A stretch of 64,000 nucleotides of DNA. Origin: Peromyscus leucopus (taxonomy: Eukaryota > Chordata > Mammalia > Rodentia > Cricetidae). The position numbers and the translations under genes are program-made. The notes under the pieces are model-generated. The model was not told the DNA's origin. It did not search any database and worked only from the letters and a program-made list of their open reading frames with translations. Position 1 is the stretch's first letter. Every line of letters starts with the position of its first letter. The stretch is taken from contig NC_051072.1 of the NCBI RefSeq assembly GCF_004664715.2, positions 806,001 to 870,000 on the forward strand, given 5' to 3'. Positions 37,711 to 50,691 of this stretch are shown piece after piece.

Positions 37711-38098
37711 TGCTGTGGGATGTTCTGTATGTCAAATTGCTCTGAGTGGTCAATAAAGAAAATACTGACTGGCCAGTGGCTAGGCAGGAAGTATAGGCAG
37801 GACTAACAGAGAGGAGAAAAGAAAGAACAGGAAGGCAGAAGGAGTCACTGCCAGCTGCCACCAGGACAAGCAGCATGTGAAGATGCCGGTAAGCCATGAA
37901 GCGTGTGTCTAGGTATAGATTTATGCAAATGGATTAATTTAAGATACAAGAACAGTTAGCAAGAAGCCTGCCATGGCCATACAGTTTGTAAGCAATATAA
38001 GTCTCTGTGTTTACTTGGTTGGGTCTGAGCTGCTGTGGGACTGGCGGGTGACAAAGATTTGTCCTGACTGTGGGCAAGTCGGGAAAACTCTAGCTACA
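37711..38098 (+). mobile_element. Solo LTR (mys-related family)
   Basis: 388 bp, TG...CA, perfect 6 bp direct repeat 'agatgc' at 37705-37710 and 38099-38104. Its 3' part is almost the same as that of 9430-9818. Confidence 0.93.
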
Positions 38099-38369
38099 AG
38101 ATGCCCTCCTCTCAAATGACTTTAGCATGTCTTGAGCTGACTTAAAGCTATCCAGCACAGTTATGAAGGGTCTCTTTGCAAGTGTTTTATCACACCAACA
38201 AATAAGTATTTACTGCATCTACTCATTTTTTTTTTAATGCAGGAACACATCTGGTTCAACTGTGAAAGAATGAGTCAGGAATATAAAGTCACATTAAAGA
38301 CCATATGAAAAAGTTAATGTAACAGGACAAAAATGGAATTGTCCCTCAAATAGAAAGTAAATTTAACAT

Positions 38370-38960
38370 AAAAGTGAATCACTGCCCCATAGCCAGACTC
38401 AAAGAAGCAATCTAGCAGATGCAGAAAAGGCATTTATTTCCTCAACATCCTGCTATGATGAAAACTCTCAAGAAAATAGTGTAGAAGGGAAATGCAGCAA
38501 GAAAAAAATGGCCGTTATACATTATACAACAGAAACAATATGGAAACAAAAATTTAAAAGATTAAACAAGTCAGAAACTTGAGCTGATATCACCATGAAC
38601 ATAAAAAGCTGCGATCTTTCCCTCTCAGATCCAACACGAGGATGCCCAGTCTCATCATTACTTTTCTACAAAGCACTGAAGCGTGACCTAGAATTTCCAT
38701 GAAATAAATAGAAATAGCATGTACCCAAATCCAGAGAGGAGAAGCAACATTATTCACTTTGTCACATGATACTTTTCTGTATGCAGTGAACACCAATATT
38801 TACAAATAATTAATGAACTCAGAAATTTCAGGATATGAAAACTTACATTTAAAAATAAGTTATGTTTCTTTTTAGAACAATGAGAAGTCTCACAAAGAGA
38901 TCAAGGGGATATTCCCGAATAAGAAAGCACCAAGAAGAATCCATTAAAATAAATTAGATT
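38370..38960 (+). mobile_element. Ancient L1 ORF2 fragment
   Basis: 'gcagatgcagaaaaggcatt' and 'aggatgcccagtctcatcat' match L1 reverse-transcriptase blocks (DAEKAF and GCPLSP) with heavy decay. Confidence 0.7.
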
Positions 38961-39073
38961 TCCTATGTTATAAACTTTAGCATTTTCATAGGCTCTCCTG
39001 AATCCTCATCAGGGAATGGAGGAAATAAAAGATGAGTTTAATTATCAAATTCTTCACCCCATGCTTTAGGGTT

Positions 39074-40265
39074 TGCTCTGGGATGTCTTTCTGTATGCTA
39101 TGAATGTGTTTTATTACCATTGGTTAGTAAAGAAGGTGCTTTGGCCTATAGCAAGGTAGGATAGAGTCAGGCGGGAAATCCAAGCAGAGATACAGGGAGA
39201 AAAATGGCAGAGCAGTCAAAAGCAGACACCAGCCAGCTACCTGAGGTACAAGATGTATCAGAACATATGTAAAGCCATGAGACATGTGGCAAAACATAGA
39301 TTAATAGAAATAGGTTAATTTAAATTGTAAGAGCTAGTTAATAATAAGCCTGAGCAATAGGCCAAACAGTTTGTAATTAATATTAAGCCTTTGAATGATT
39401 ATTTTTAAAGTGGCTGTGGGACCAGGCAGGACAGAAAAGCCTCCATTTACAAATGGCACCCAACATGGGGTACATACATCTACATAAAGCCTGAAAAAAA
39501 TTTCTAGACACACAAAAACAAACCAAGAGCAGTTTCATAGTTCAAATCTCTCATTACAGGCTGTGGCACTGAACCATGTCCCTGGCTGTGGCGGGCTTCA
39601 ACTAAACATGAGAGACTCCTGCAGTCTCTCATTGGCCACAGTACGAAGAGGCTTCTCCCAGTCATTGCCTGTGGGTTTAAGAGCAAAGCCTCAGGCCCAA
39701 GAACACAGCTTCATACTACTTAATACTGCTTCCCAGACAGAGTTGGGGCGATGAGCATGACTCTCCTTGATATCTCTGCCATGTTGGAAAGCCAAACAGG
39801 GTGGAGCCATTGGCCAAAGCAAGTGCTTAGATCCTACCCGTGCCCGCTTAGCAACATAAAACAATGATCAGAAAAAGATTACAGAAACACAATAAAGACA
39901 GAGTCAGACAAAAAGGCTTCTAAACTGATCACAATATGTTTGATAAATATGCAGAGGCTTGAGAGAGAGGAAAAAAAATCATAAATTTAAAAGTAATTTA
40001 AAAATAATAAATGAGGTCCTTAAAAAATAATAAAAATTTGTACTAAGTCACATAAAGATAACAAAAATACAGAGAGTCTGGATTATATATATTATTATGT
40101 TTTCTTTACATTTTGACTATTAATGAACTAATTGCTAGGAAAAATTTAATTACGGGGGCTGCTAAATTAAACCAATATATATTTTAAAGATATTTTGACT
40201 TCAAAATTTGGGTCTAAGGATATATTGCTTTGGAAGAGAGATTCTGCTTTTATTTCCACAGAGGA
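39074..40265 (+). mobile_element. Older mys-related element: 5' LTR, primer site and partial interior
   Basis: LTR 39074-39451 (378 bp, TG...CA), then primer site 'tggcacccaacatgggg' at 39454-39470, closer to the tRNA-Lys type than the young element. The interior is homologous to the 2885-3053 part of the young element ('gacttcaaaatttggg', 'gattctgcttttatttccac') and has no frame. It stops at 40265 where duplicon sequence shared with copy A resumes, so the 3' half and 3' LTR are lost. Confidence 0.8.
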
Positions 40266-40984
40266 TGAGATGCAATAAAGTCTTTGTAATATTCTTTGTA
40301 ACAGTGTTTTTATTTTTCAATGAGTTAAGGTTGAAGAAACCTCAAAGCCTTGTGACATTATCTCCAGTATGGAGGCTTCTATGTTAACTAAGGTATTAAG
40401 AAGATGTAAGGCCTTACAGCATTCTTTACCCAGTTTGATTTCTATTGTGGTGATAAATGCCATGATCAAAAACTAATTAGGGGAGAAAAGGGGGTTATTT
40501 CAGTTTACTGGCAGCATATCATCATCAATGGAAGCCAGATCAGGAGTACACAGCATAAATCTAGAGGCATCGGGTAAAGTAGAAACCATGGAGGAATACT
40601 GCTTTCTGTCTTCTTCACTCTGGCTTGGGCTCAGCCAGCATTTTTATTCATCCAGGACTTCCCAGCCAAGAGTGGCACATGGAAGGTATACTGCCATCAT
40701 GCAGTGGTCTAGATTCTGCTACATCAATTAGCATTAATAAAATGACTCACAGACACATCCATGGACCAATTAGATCTAATAATCTACATAACTGAGATTC
40801 ATGCATATTGCTAGGCTGTGTGAAGTTGAGAGCAGAAGCAAATAAGGACATGAACATCTGCAGTATTTCTTCTCAATAAACATTCTTTGGTGTTGGTGAA
40901 GATTAGAATATTATTGAAGAGTTTTCTCATTATTTGGGTGTGTAGAGTTTTGTGTTGAATAGAAATATTATTGAAGGCTGTTGT
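40266..40984. other. 3' flank of gene B
   Basis: Homologous to 20112-20889 in copy A, including the unnamed rodent repeat at 40430-40760. Confidence 0.6.
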
Positions 40985-41299
40985 GTATTATTTGCATATA
41001 CAGAGTTTCTCACTAGTATGAAGTCTCAGGGGATACTTCCGATATGAAAGCCAGGAAAAAGGCTTGCCATAAACTTTGCATGTGTAGTGCACCTTACCAG
41101 TATGAGCCCTATAATGCAGATATAGGCATGAAGAATAGTTAAACACCTGGCCATATTCTACATTTGCAGAGTCTCTCTCATGCATACATTGATGCTTCCT
41201 TGATGCTCAACAAGGGGTGAATGATAAAGAAAAATCCTCTGAACACATCTCACATTTCTAGGGTTGTTGCTTAGTATGAATACTTTTCTTTGTTTAAGG

Positions 41300-41527
41300 C
41301 AACAATTCTCAACTTGTGGGTCATGACCTCATTGGGGGGTCAAATGACCTTTTCACAGGGGTCACTTAAGACTATCATATACAAAGATATTTATATCATA
41401 ATTCAAAACAGTAGCAAACTTTTAGGTTATAAAGTAGCAAATAAAATAATTTTGTGGTTGGGGTCACCAGAACATGAGGAATTATATTAAAAGGGATCAG
41501 TATTAGGAAAGTTGAGAACCACTGGTT
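41300..41527 (-). mobile_element. hAT-type MITE (URR1-like)
   Basis: 'caattctcaacttgtgggtc' and 'gttgagaaccactgg' are imperfect inverted ends; the interior is the reverse of the 37453 copy ('gtgtttatatcataattc'-like). Absent at the matching place in copy A. Confidence 0.65.
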
Positions 41528-42115
41528 GATGATATGAGGAGCCCTTAGAGTACTGTCACACCGTTCTCAGTTGCGTTGTTTCCCTCTGGGGTAAATTCCA
41601 AGGAGGTCACATAATGTGGATTGAAGGGTAAAGCACCTCACTGTATTCTTCACTTGTGTATGGCTTCCTTGTACTATGATTTTTTTTTTCCCAGAGTAAG
41701 GTCTGAACGATTCAAAGCCTTTATAACATTCTCTGGATTTGTACAGCTTCCATTCAGAATAGTTTTTGATATCTCTTAGGGTCTGAAGAAGTATAAAACA
41801 TTTTATGAACATTCATATTATTTCACTGAAGTTTGATCTTGTGTTGAGAAACACTAGAAAGTTTATTAAAAGGTTTTTAATAATTTTAATGCCAGTGGCA
41901 TTTCTCTCTAGTCTGAATTATCAGGTGTTTCAAAAGTTCTTAGTAAGTGCAAAAGACTGTGGCACATTCTTCACAGGGTTTCTCTCACAGATGAATCTTT
42001 TGATGTTGTTTAAAACCAGAAGACTGGTGGAAGGCCTTGCCACATTCTCCATATTTGTAAGGCCACAGGCAAACAGCTTTTTCATGAATTTGTAACATGA
42101 TCGTTGGGCGCCAGA

Positions 42116-42736
<621 letters not shown>

Positions 42737-42835
42737 CTAAAGGTTTCTGGTACAGTTAAGCAGTTTGCCACATTCTTCACATTTGTAAGATTTCTCCCTG
42801 GTGTGAGCTAATTTGTGTTGACTTAGGCATGACTT

Positions 42836-43023
42836 TTTTTAAAAAAGATTTATGTATTTATTATGTATACAGTGCTTTATCTGCATATACACCTGCAGAC
42901 CAGAAGAGGGCACCAGACCTCATTACAGATGGTTGTGAGCCACCATGTGGTTGCTGGGAATTGAACTCAGGACCTCTGGGAGAACAAGTAGTGCTCTTAA
43001 CTGCTGAGACATCCCTCCAGCCC
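42836..43023 (-). mobile_element. B2 SINE inside gene B finger exon
   Basis: Reverse-complement B2: 'tgggctggagggatgtctca', box B 'gttcaattcccagcaacc', tail of A/T. Flanked by 'aggcatgacttttt' and 'aggtatgacttttt' (one mismatch). It separates finger 7 from finger 8 of gene B. Confidence 0.93.
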
Positions 43024-43670
43024 AGGTATGACTTTTTATAGAAGGCTTTTCTGCATTCCTCACACTTGTAAGTTTTCTTTCCAGAATGGATTATCAAGTG
43101 AGCTGAAAGAATCCGGGAAGTTTTACAGACCTTGCCACATATTCCACACTTGTAAGGTTTCTCTTCTGTATGAATGGTCTTGTGTTCAGAAAGCAGTGAT
43201 GGAAAACAGAAGGCTTTACCACATATTCCACACTTGTAGGATCTCTCTCCTGTATGAATGGTCATGTGTTTAGAACGTCCTGATGGACGAGTAAAGGCCT
43301 TGCCACATTCTTCACACTTGTAGGGTTCCTCTCCTGTATGAATTCTCTTGTGTATAGAAAGTAATGATGGGGTATGGAAGGCCTTTCCACATATTTCACA
43401 CTTGAAGGGTTTCTCTCCTGTATGAATTCTCTTGTATACGGAAAGTTGCGATGGAACATAGAAGGCCTTGACACATACTTCACACTTGAAGGGTTTCTCT
43501 CCTGTGTGAATTCTCTTGTGTATACAAAGTAATGATGGAAAATGGAAGGCCTTACCACATTCTTCACACTTATAGGGCTTCATTCTTAAATTAACTTTAT
43601 GGTGGCTAACAGGTTGTGAGTTCCAAGAAAGAGTTATGCCACATTGTTTGCCTGTGTAGTGTTTTTTTTC
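43024..43670 (-). pseudogene. KRAB zinc-finger gene B, finger exon, broken by B2
   Basis: The acceptor 'taatcaccag' and the start match gene A in place and phase. Six full fingers and the start of a seventh remain before the B2. The frame then runs through the SINE to a stop at 42861, adding about 54 SINE-encoded residues after YKKSYL. Finger 2 has Tyr in place of the first zinc-binding His (SVYKRIH), and the first Cys pair of the leading degenerate finger is also lost. Compared with gene A it has fewer of the Pro-containing fingers, so finger number changed after duplication. A truncated 6-finger protein is possible in principle, but with the damage in KRAB-A and the loss of the tail I call it a pseudogene. 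Confidence 0.85.
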
Positions 43671-44488
43671 CTGGTGATTAAAGTTGATAAATGAATGAAA
43701 ACTGAGCAAAATTCTCTATATTTATGATTATTTTTAAAAATATAAACATTTACTCATACCTTCATTTTTCTATATAAATAATAAGCTGCATTCAAATTTT
43801 TAAATCTGTATCCAGTGTAGCCTAATTAAAAAACCACAATAGGTGGAATTTATGTAACTTGCAGTGAAAGACAAAGACCACATCAACATAGAACATAGAA
43901 ATAAAGGAAAATTAATCAAAGTCAAACATGAAAGGAAGGCATAACATGAACAATTAAGAAAACAAGAGTATTATGCTATTGTAAATAAGCCACTTATAAA
44001 ATATAGAAATTTTATGACTAGATGAACAGAAAGTATAAAAGTAGTTAAAGTTGGAAGACACATGTTTTCACAGTTTATATATATCTTAAGTACAGACTTT
44101 TAGTTTTGGAAGGTATGAAAGTTAGGCTGTATAACAAGAAAACTGTCCATAACAATATTAAATAATATATTTCAAGGACTGAAGACAGGCAGATCTATGC
44201 ACATTTTATGAGTAAATATCTCTTAATCAACTTATGAAAAATAAATCACGTTCACCTAGAAATTACAGAACTTAGGCAGCTACTGTAAACATAAGCTGAC
44301 CTAATGGGAAGAGAACAAAGCATAAGAGAATCGATGCATCAACAACATCCTCTTTTCACAGCAAAAGACAGAGAAGGAGATCCTTAAAAGTTGGTTTCCA
44401 TCAGACCATTGTGAGTCGATGTTCATGATAAAGCTTGGCTTTCTGTTGGATCTCTGGCTCTCACTCTGTCCCCCTTATTCCTACGCAC

Positions 44489-44584
44489 CTATTTGCATGC
44501 CAGCTGCTGCTTTTCTCTTCATAGCTGAAGGTCCTTTCCTTTGCTCCAGAAATGTGACCAGGTATGGCTTAGAGGAAGCAAGAC
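44489..44584 (-). pseudogene. KRAB zinc-finger gene B, KRAB-B box exon
   Basis: 96 bp, with acceptor 'catgaacag' and donor 'aatag/gtgcgt'. Phase 1 frame GLASSKPYLVTFLEQ then RKGPSAMKRK. The frame itself is intact; it is grouped with the pseudogene because the finger exon is broken. It is collinear with 23879-23974. Confidence 0.85.
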
Positions 44585-45017
44585 CTGTTCATGGAAAAAG
44601 GGAACATCATTATTGTGCTCTCCTAGGGATAACATGTCCTCTCCAGGACTGTGTGTATAAGGAATGAGAAAATACAACCAAGGATGGTAGAGTATTAGTT
44701 CTTCATGTGTTTCCTTGATGGCCACTTTGGAATGCTTAGGAGAAAATCAGGATTTGCAGATCCTGAGCTTCATGTCCCTCAGTTACAAGGAAAAACATTA
44801 AAATGAAAGTGTAAGTATTCTTTAAAATGTATGCCTCCTGCTCATGCCACTTTATAACATAACCACCAATATAAATGATACTTCTAAAAAGGAAGAGGGT
44901 AGTTTGTGAACACAAGAAGGAGTAAAATCATTCTAAGGTATATAAATACTCTCTTTAATTTTCTTTAAAACTGGCTCCATAAATTTCATTGTTGGAAGCA
45001 CAAGCTTCCGTGAGCTA

Positions 45018-45242
<225 letters not shown>

Positions 45243-45467
45243 TCATGCTAACTAAATCTGCCAGTAAAACATAAATACCAAGAGGCATATGTGGATAAGA
45301 GGATATAAATCTAAAGGTCACCCAGAGAGAGAGGAGAGCTAAAAGAGCTTCTGATATAGGTAAGCAATATTCCTAAAATAAGTGCGATGATGTAGTACTG
45401 TGATGTTGCATGAGACTCATTTAATCAAAGTGAATGACAAAAAATCCTAGAAACTTCTACAGATATT

Positions 45468-45471
<4 letters not shown>

Positions 45472-45504
<33 letters not shown>

Positions 45505-45681
45505 TTTTTGGTTTTTTGGTTTTTGGTTTTTGGTTTTTCAAGACAGGGTTTCTCTGTGTAGCTTTGCGCCTTTCCTGGAACTCACTCTGTAGGCCAGGCT
45601 GGCCTCGAACTCACAGAGATCCGCCTGCCTCTGCCTCCCGAGTGCTGGGATTAAAGGCATGTGCCACCACCACCCGGCTGC
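45472..45681 (-). mobile_element. B1 SINE with long poly(T) on the plus strand
   Basis: About 30 T, then (GTTTTTG)n-like tail, 'agacagggtttctctgtgta', 'aactcacagagatccgcctg' and 'gctgggattaaaggcatgtg'. It sits at the point where A/B homology ends. Confidence 0.97.
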
Positions 45682-45689
45682 TAACTGTA

Positions 45690-48630
45690 TGTTTAACCAC
45701 TTATTTCTTTGTGAACACTAGGCTTTAAAAATTTTTTAAATATAAAACAATGTATGTTTGATAAATAAGGTATAAATTCCTAAGGTCTATTTAGGCTAGC
45801 CAAAATTGACATATATATATATATATATAAAATCTTTGTCTTTACAACTATATTTATAGTTTAAAATTTTACTTTAATGCTAAGGGATCTTCAATTCAAA
45901 ATTTTAAGGCTCAGACTTAACAGGGATAAAACTGTAAAATCCTAATCTAATAAAAGCTACTAACTTCTTGTAAATTGTGAAGGATAATTAAGTCGTAAAA
46001 TTAATGGTCAGTTATAAATGAGTCAGTTCTTTCATGTCCTCAAAACTATGTTTTATAGTAATGGTAAGCACAAATGTACTTCATTTACAAAAACAAGCTT
46101 CAGTCTTCTGCACATGTTTTCATACAGAGAAGTAAGTACAAATAAATTTTGCCTAAAATCAGGTATACTTAAGAGATGGTCCTCAAAGTCCTTGGAGATA
46201 CATTGAATATGACATTTAAAATATTTAATGATTGACATAGAGGCTATCTGGATTATACTTCTCATTCTAATTTATCCTTCTCAGATCTCTGGTGTTGATG
46301 AATAACTGTAGCTTTATCAGTTTAACAGCAAAATTAACAAAATAAAAAAATTATTTTGTCTTTAATTACTAAAACATCATATTTAAATTTATGTTCTTAT
46401 ACAGCACAAAAAAAATTAAAAGAACGATGTAAACAGATGAGATGGATTTTTAAAAAGCTAATAGGATTAAGTAGGAATTTTAAGGAAAATAAAAATATTT
46501 ACTCTGGGTAATATGATGGTGAAGAAATGCAAAGATGATTGCATGTTTTTCAAATTTCCTTAGAGGCCAAAAAGGTTAAACAGAAATTACAAGCATTAGA
46601 AGTTAAATTATCTTAAAATTTTCACCTATCATTATTTTGGTGCAGGCTGAGAATCTGTTCCATCAGACTGTCTGCAGAATATATTGAGAACTAAAGCCTC
46701 CCAGCAAGGTTTTCCTCCATGGAATTGTTATGCATTACAGTACCAGCTGGATATGTACTTTAATGTTTATTTGAAAAAATTCAGTTGTTTTCTGCTTCAG
46801 AATTTTCTATGATTATTTCATGGCTTATTCCAAATATTCTGTTATCTAATAGGAGATTCTTCCTGAGCTCAACATTGAAATTATCCTAAATTTTAACAAT
46901 CCCAAGTCTAAAATTGATAAAGCGTTAGGTATAAATTCTTAAAATTTTAATGACCACCATTAAGTTGATAGATTTTGCTTGGTTTTTAGTTCAGTACTTG
47001 CTCTTAGTCTTATAAGTGATCAGACTCTGGCAAGGGAGGTGATGAAAGGAGGCTCACAGAAACGTATCCTCCATAGAGGAATGATGTTATATAGTATAAA
47101 GGCGATACTCCAAGCTTCTAGTGCACAACTAGTAAAGGGTAGACGTCAGCTTGATACCTGAAGCTGTGTCTGTCTGTGTGTGGGGCCTTCTCTGCTATCA
47201 GTTTTGCAGAGATCTGTGATCAAATTCACTAGATGCATGTACAGTGCCTCTCGCTCACTACTCAGAACACAGCCTCAAATACAGCACAAAGCTCTGGGAG
47301 CTCCAGCAAAATGACCATTGTGTCATATCTGGAACTTGACTTTGACAAATAGCTCTATACATGACCTTCCCAGGACTCTCATTATAACCAAATACTAATA
47401 ATGATCTTGCTTATGGTAAAAAATAATTTAAGGCATTATGTTACTAAAATCTCTTACAACTCACAGAGTATTGCTACTATGAAATGCCATCAAATACTTC
47501 ATTGGCAATTAAAAAAAGGGGGGAGGGGGATAGAGGGCTACATTCATCTATATCCCCACATAGTGTGCTATATTTAGTTATGCTAACTTTAAATTTTAAA
47601 AATATGCACTTTAAAGAAAAATTCTTCCTCCCTTAAACCATTTTCCCAAAAGGAGATGCAACATGATACACACTGATATATTCTGCAAATAAATGTATGC
47701 TAATACTCCTTTCATAAAATTGTTTTCAACCCCTGATATTAAATGTGAAATATATTTCAAAAAATCAGAATAGCAGTTATATTGAAACACAAAAATGGCT
47801 GTGTTATTATAATGTAAGATGGCAGAAAAATGTAAAATCATTTAAAGTATATAAATGGCCACAGAAATGCACAGAATAGTGGACTCTGGATAAATTAGAG
47901 CACGCATCTAATTGTTGTCTCATTTCAGGCTTAATGAAGAACTGAATTCTCCCTTGCCTCCCCCAGAGACCCAAGAGGAAGGGCATGACACCTGGAAACA
48001 TGGGGCCCAGTCATTGAGAAGAAGCTGTAGCCCGAGAGATAGGTTCCTATAATATGTTAGAGAGGTCCTTGAAGTTCTAGCTGGAGGTCAGTGAAATTTC
48101 TAAAGCCCAAAGTCAATAACCATTATAAGGCTTATGAATAGGAAACATGGGCTAGAAAGAAAACAAAACATCAACAACAAATCTACAAATATGCTATGAC
48201 TACAACACCTAGGTTAATGGTCTGAATGAGAATTCAGACAACTAACAAAAAGTCAAAATAATAACTGCACATATAATAAAGAATATTAGAAATCAACCAT
48301 GTAATAAAGTATGAGAAGCACAAGGATGAGGCTGAAAATACCACGGTGATGGAAAACAAATAAATATCTAACCACATGCTGAGGCATAAGGAAGCCTTGA
48401 CAAACATAAAAGCTGGCAAAAATTACAAGAGCATGAGGAAAGACATTAAAGAACACTAAAGGTCTGCAGGTTAGCTTGGCACAAAAAGAACCTGCAGCAA
48501 AACCTGAAGAACTGAAGTGGATCCTGTACACTCACACAGTGCAAGGAAAGAAACTGGGATCTGTATATGCATAGTATGGCATGTAAATCTACATATAAAC
48601 ACAGGCACACAGTCCAGCAGTCAACCAATC
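45690..48630. other. AT-rich unassigned region, no gene seen
   Basis: Short frames only. Contains an (AT)n run at about 45811-45829 and poly-G rich 'aaaaaaaggggggagggggat' at about 47513. The gap between 46640 and 47400 has sequence-like complexity of a retroelement leader, but I could not match it to any other copy in the window. Confidence 0.5.
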
Positions 48631-48639
48631 AATAACCAG

Positions 48640-49809
48640 TCAATCAATTTACTATAGAGCACCAAAGGGATTGTAAAAGATTTATTGGACACAATACAGA
48701 GAATAAAAAAGGAGAAAAACAAGAAAGCCTGTATGGTGACACAGTTAGTTTATGGAAGGTGTAGGTAGGGAAACAAGGCATTTATGGCCAGCATCATCTA
48801 TGTTGGTCAAAGCTAGCCTATGCTGTATCAAGGCCTCCCTCATTTAAACAATCAAATTCTCACTCTACCATCAAAGACAATGAACTTAAGGAGAATAAAG
48901 AGCTTAGTGATACCCAACGGAAAAAAAAAATTCCACAATAATGGTGGAAATGACAAGGCAATCCAGGATTTGAAACTGGAATTCAATAAAGAGAAAAACT
49001 GATGAGGGCTTTAGCTGAGATGAAGATGGAATTGAAAAGCCCAAAAATCCAACTAGGAAAATGTACAATCAAATGAATCAAGCAGAAGGTAGAACGTCAG
49101 CACTTAGAGATAAAGTAGATGATCTATGTGAAATAAGTTAAGAATATGGAAATTAAAAAAACCCACAGGAGAGGAACATTGGAAATGTTAGACACTATGA
49201 GAAGATGAAACCTTCAAAATATAGGCATAGATGGGAAGAATCCCCATGGATAGACAAGATCTTCAACAATATCATAAAATAAATCTTCTTCAAATGAAAA
49301 AAAGACATGCCCATAAAGTTACAAGAAGCATACAGAACATCAATTGGACAAGACCAGAAGAGAAAATCCTCAGGGCATAGTGAAATCTGCAAGTGAACAG
49401 ACATGTCCATAGGGATAAGGGCTGATTTCTCAATAGAAACTCTGGAATGCAGAAGGGCCTGGAGAAATGCATTCCAAGTCCTGAAAGACCATGACAGCCA
49501 ATCTAAGCTACTACATGCAGCAAAACTATCTGTCATAGCTAAAGGACAAAGATAATATAAAAAGCATTAAAAATTGTAATCTACAAACCAAACCTAAGGA
49601 AAATTCAGGAAGCAGTATTCTATGCTGAAGAGAAGTCTATGCATAGCAAAGAGACTGTGGAAAGAAATAAGAAGCCAAAATTCCTAAAACACAAAGGGCC
49701 ATTGAGAACACAAACAGCACCACCCAAAATCAGAAGCACAATGACAGTTAACACTCACATATCAGAACAACTAATGTTCTCCATTCTCCAGTCAAAAGAC
49801 ATAGGCCTG
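48640..49809 (+). mobile_element. Old L1 or half-L1: ORF1 region to ORF2 start
   Basis: 'aatccaggatttgaaactgg' and 'gccctcaaag'-type words, 'agaagcatacagaacatcaa' and 'gaaatgcattccaagtcctg' follow the L1 ORF1 order. It ends at 'cagtcaaaagacataggcc', equivalent to the ORF2 start (KRHR). After removal of later insertions it continues at 55603. Many stops. Confidence 0.65.
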
Positions 49810-50691
49810 GGACCGATTCAAGATGGCGGAGACAAGCAGACGCAGGTAGGCCTGTGGCAGCGGCCCTCAGAGGTAGACTGGCCCGGCGGCAGCAGCTGAC
49901 AGGGACATTTAGGCCCGGCGGCAGCTGGCAGAGACATTCAGGCCCAGCGGCGGCCCACAGAGGTGGACAGGCCCTGCAGCAGAGATAAGCAGACTGAGGT
50001 GGACGAGCCCGGCGGCCGACAGAGACATTCAGGCCGGGCGGCCCACAGAAGTAGACAGGCCACGCGGCAGAGACAGGCGGACGCAGGTCCGCGACCTGCG
50101 GAGGTGGACGGGCCCGGTGGCAGCAGCCGACAGGGACATACAGGCCAGGCAGTGGAGACAAGTAGACGCAGGTGGGCCTGTGGCGGCGGGCCACAGGGGT
50201 GGACAGGAGAGGGGCGGACGCAGTTTGGAACGGGGACACCCCTAGCCCCAACACCTGGGGAAGAGGCTATCTCCATGGGTCGGAACCAGGGCGAGTCTGG
50301 GCACTCTGTCTGGGGACAACCCAGAGCCCAACTGCTGATCCTGTGAAACCCAACAACTTGGAGGTGTTGGTGAGACTCCCCTGCTCAGCTGAAACTCATC
50401 TGGGAGAGGATTCAGATGCCTACAGTTTGAAGTCTGAAGAAACAAGATCAGCTGAGGAGTTGACAAATGAACAAAACGTGACCTGGGAACACAGAAGAAG
50501 GCGCTACCCAGCCACTAAACCAGATCACCAGAATCATAAGTATATAATTCACCGACTGAAATCAGTTGTCCCTGAAGAAACAGCCCAATAGCACCAATTT
50601 AACCAAGAACCCCTACTAAACCAAGACTAAAAATTAGAACAAGAGAGGCACTCTCAGACACAGACACCACCTGCACCGCACAGAGGAAAAG
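49810..50691 (+). promoter_or_regulatory. L1 5'UTR with GC-rich tandem units and YY1-like site
   Basis: Starts 'ggaccgattcaagatggcgg'. 'caagatggcgg' at 49819-49829 resembles the YY1 site near the start of human L1. Tandem units built on 'ggagacaagcagacgcagg' follow at about 49830, 49973, 50060 and 50150. GC-rich frames on both strands here are not genes. Confidence 0.75.

Noticed and set aside
49748..50276. Pro/Cys-rich minus-strand frames of up to 168 codons
   Set aside because: Antisense of the GC-rich L1 5'UTR tandem units; no domain, and the sister copy has different frames.
50172..50591. 139-codon plus-strand frame before ORF1
   Set aside because: Lies in the L1 5'UTR. The counterpart in the second L1 (60208-60456) is only partly open and both derive from non-coding leader sequence.
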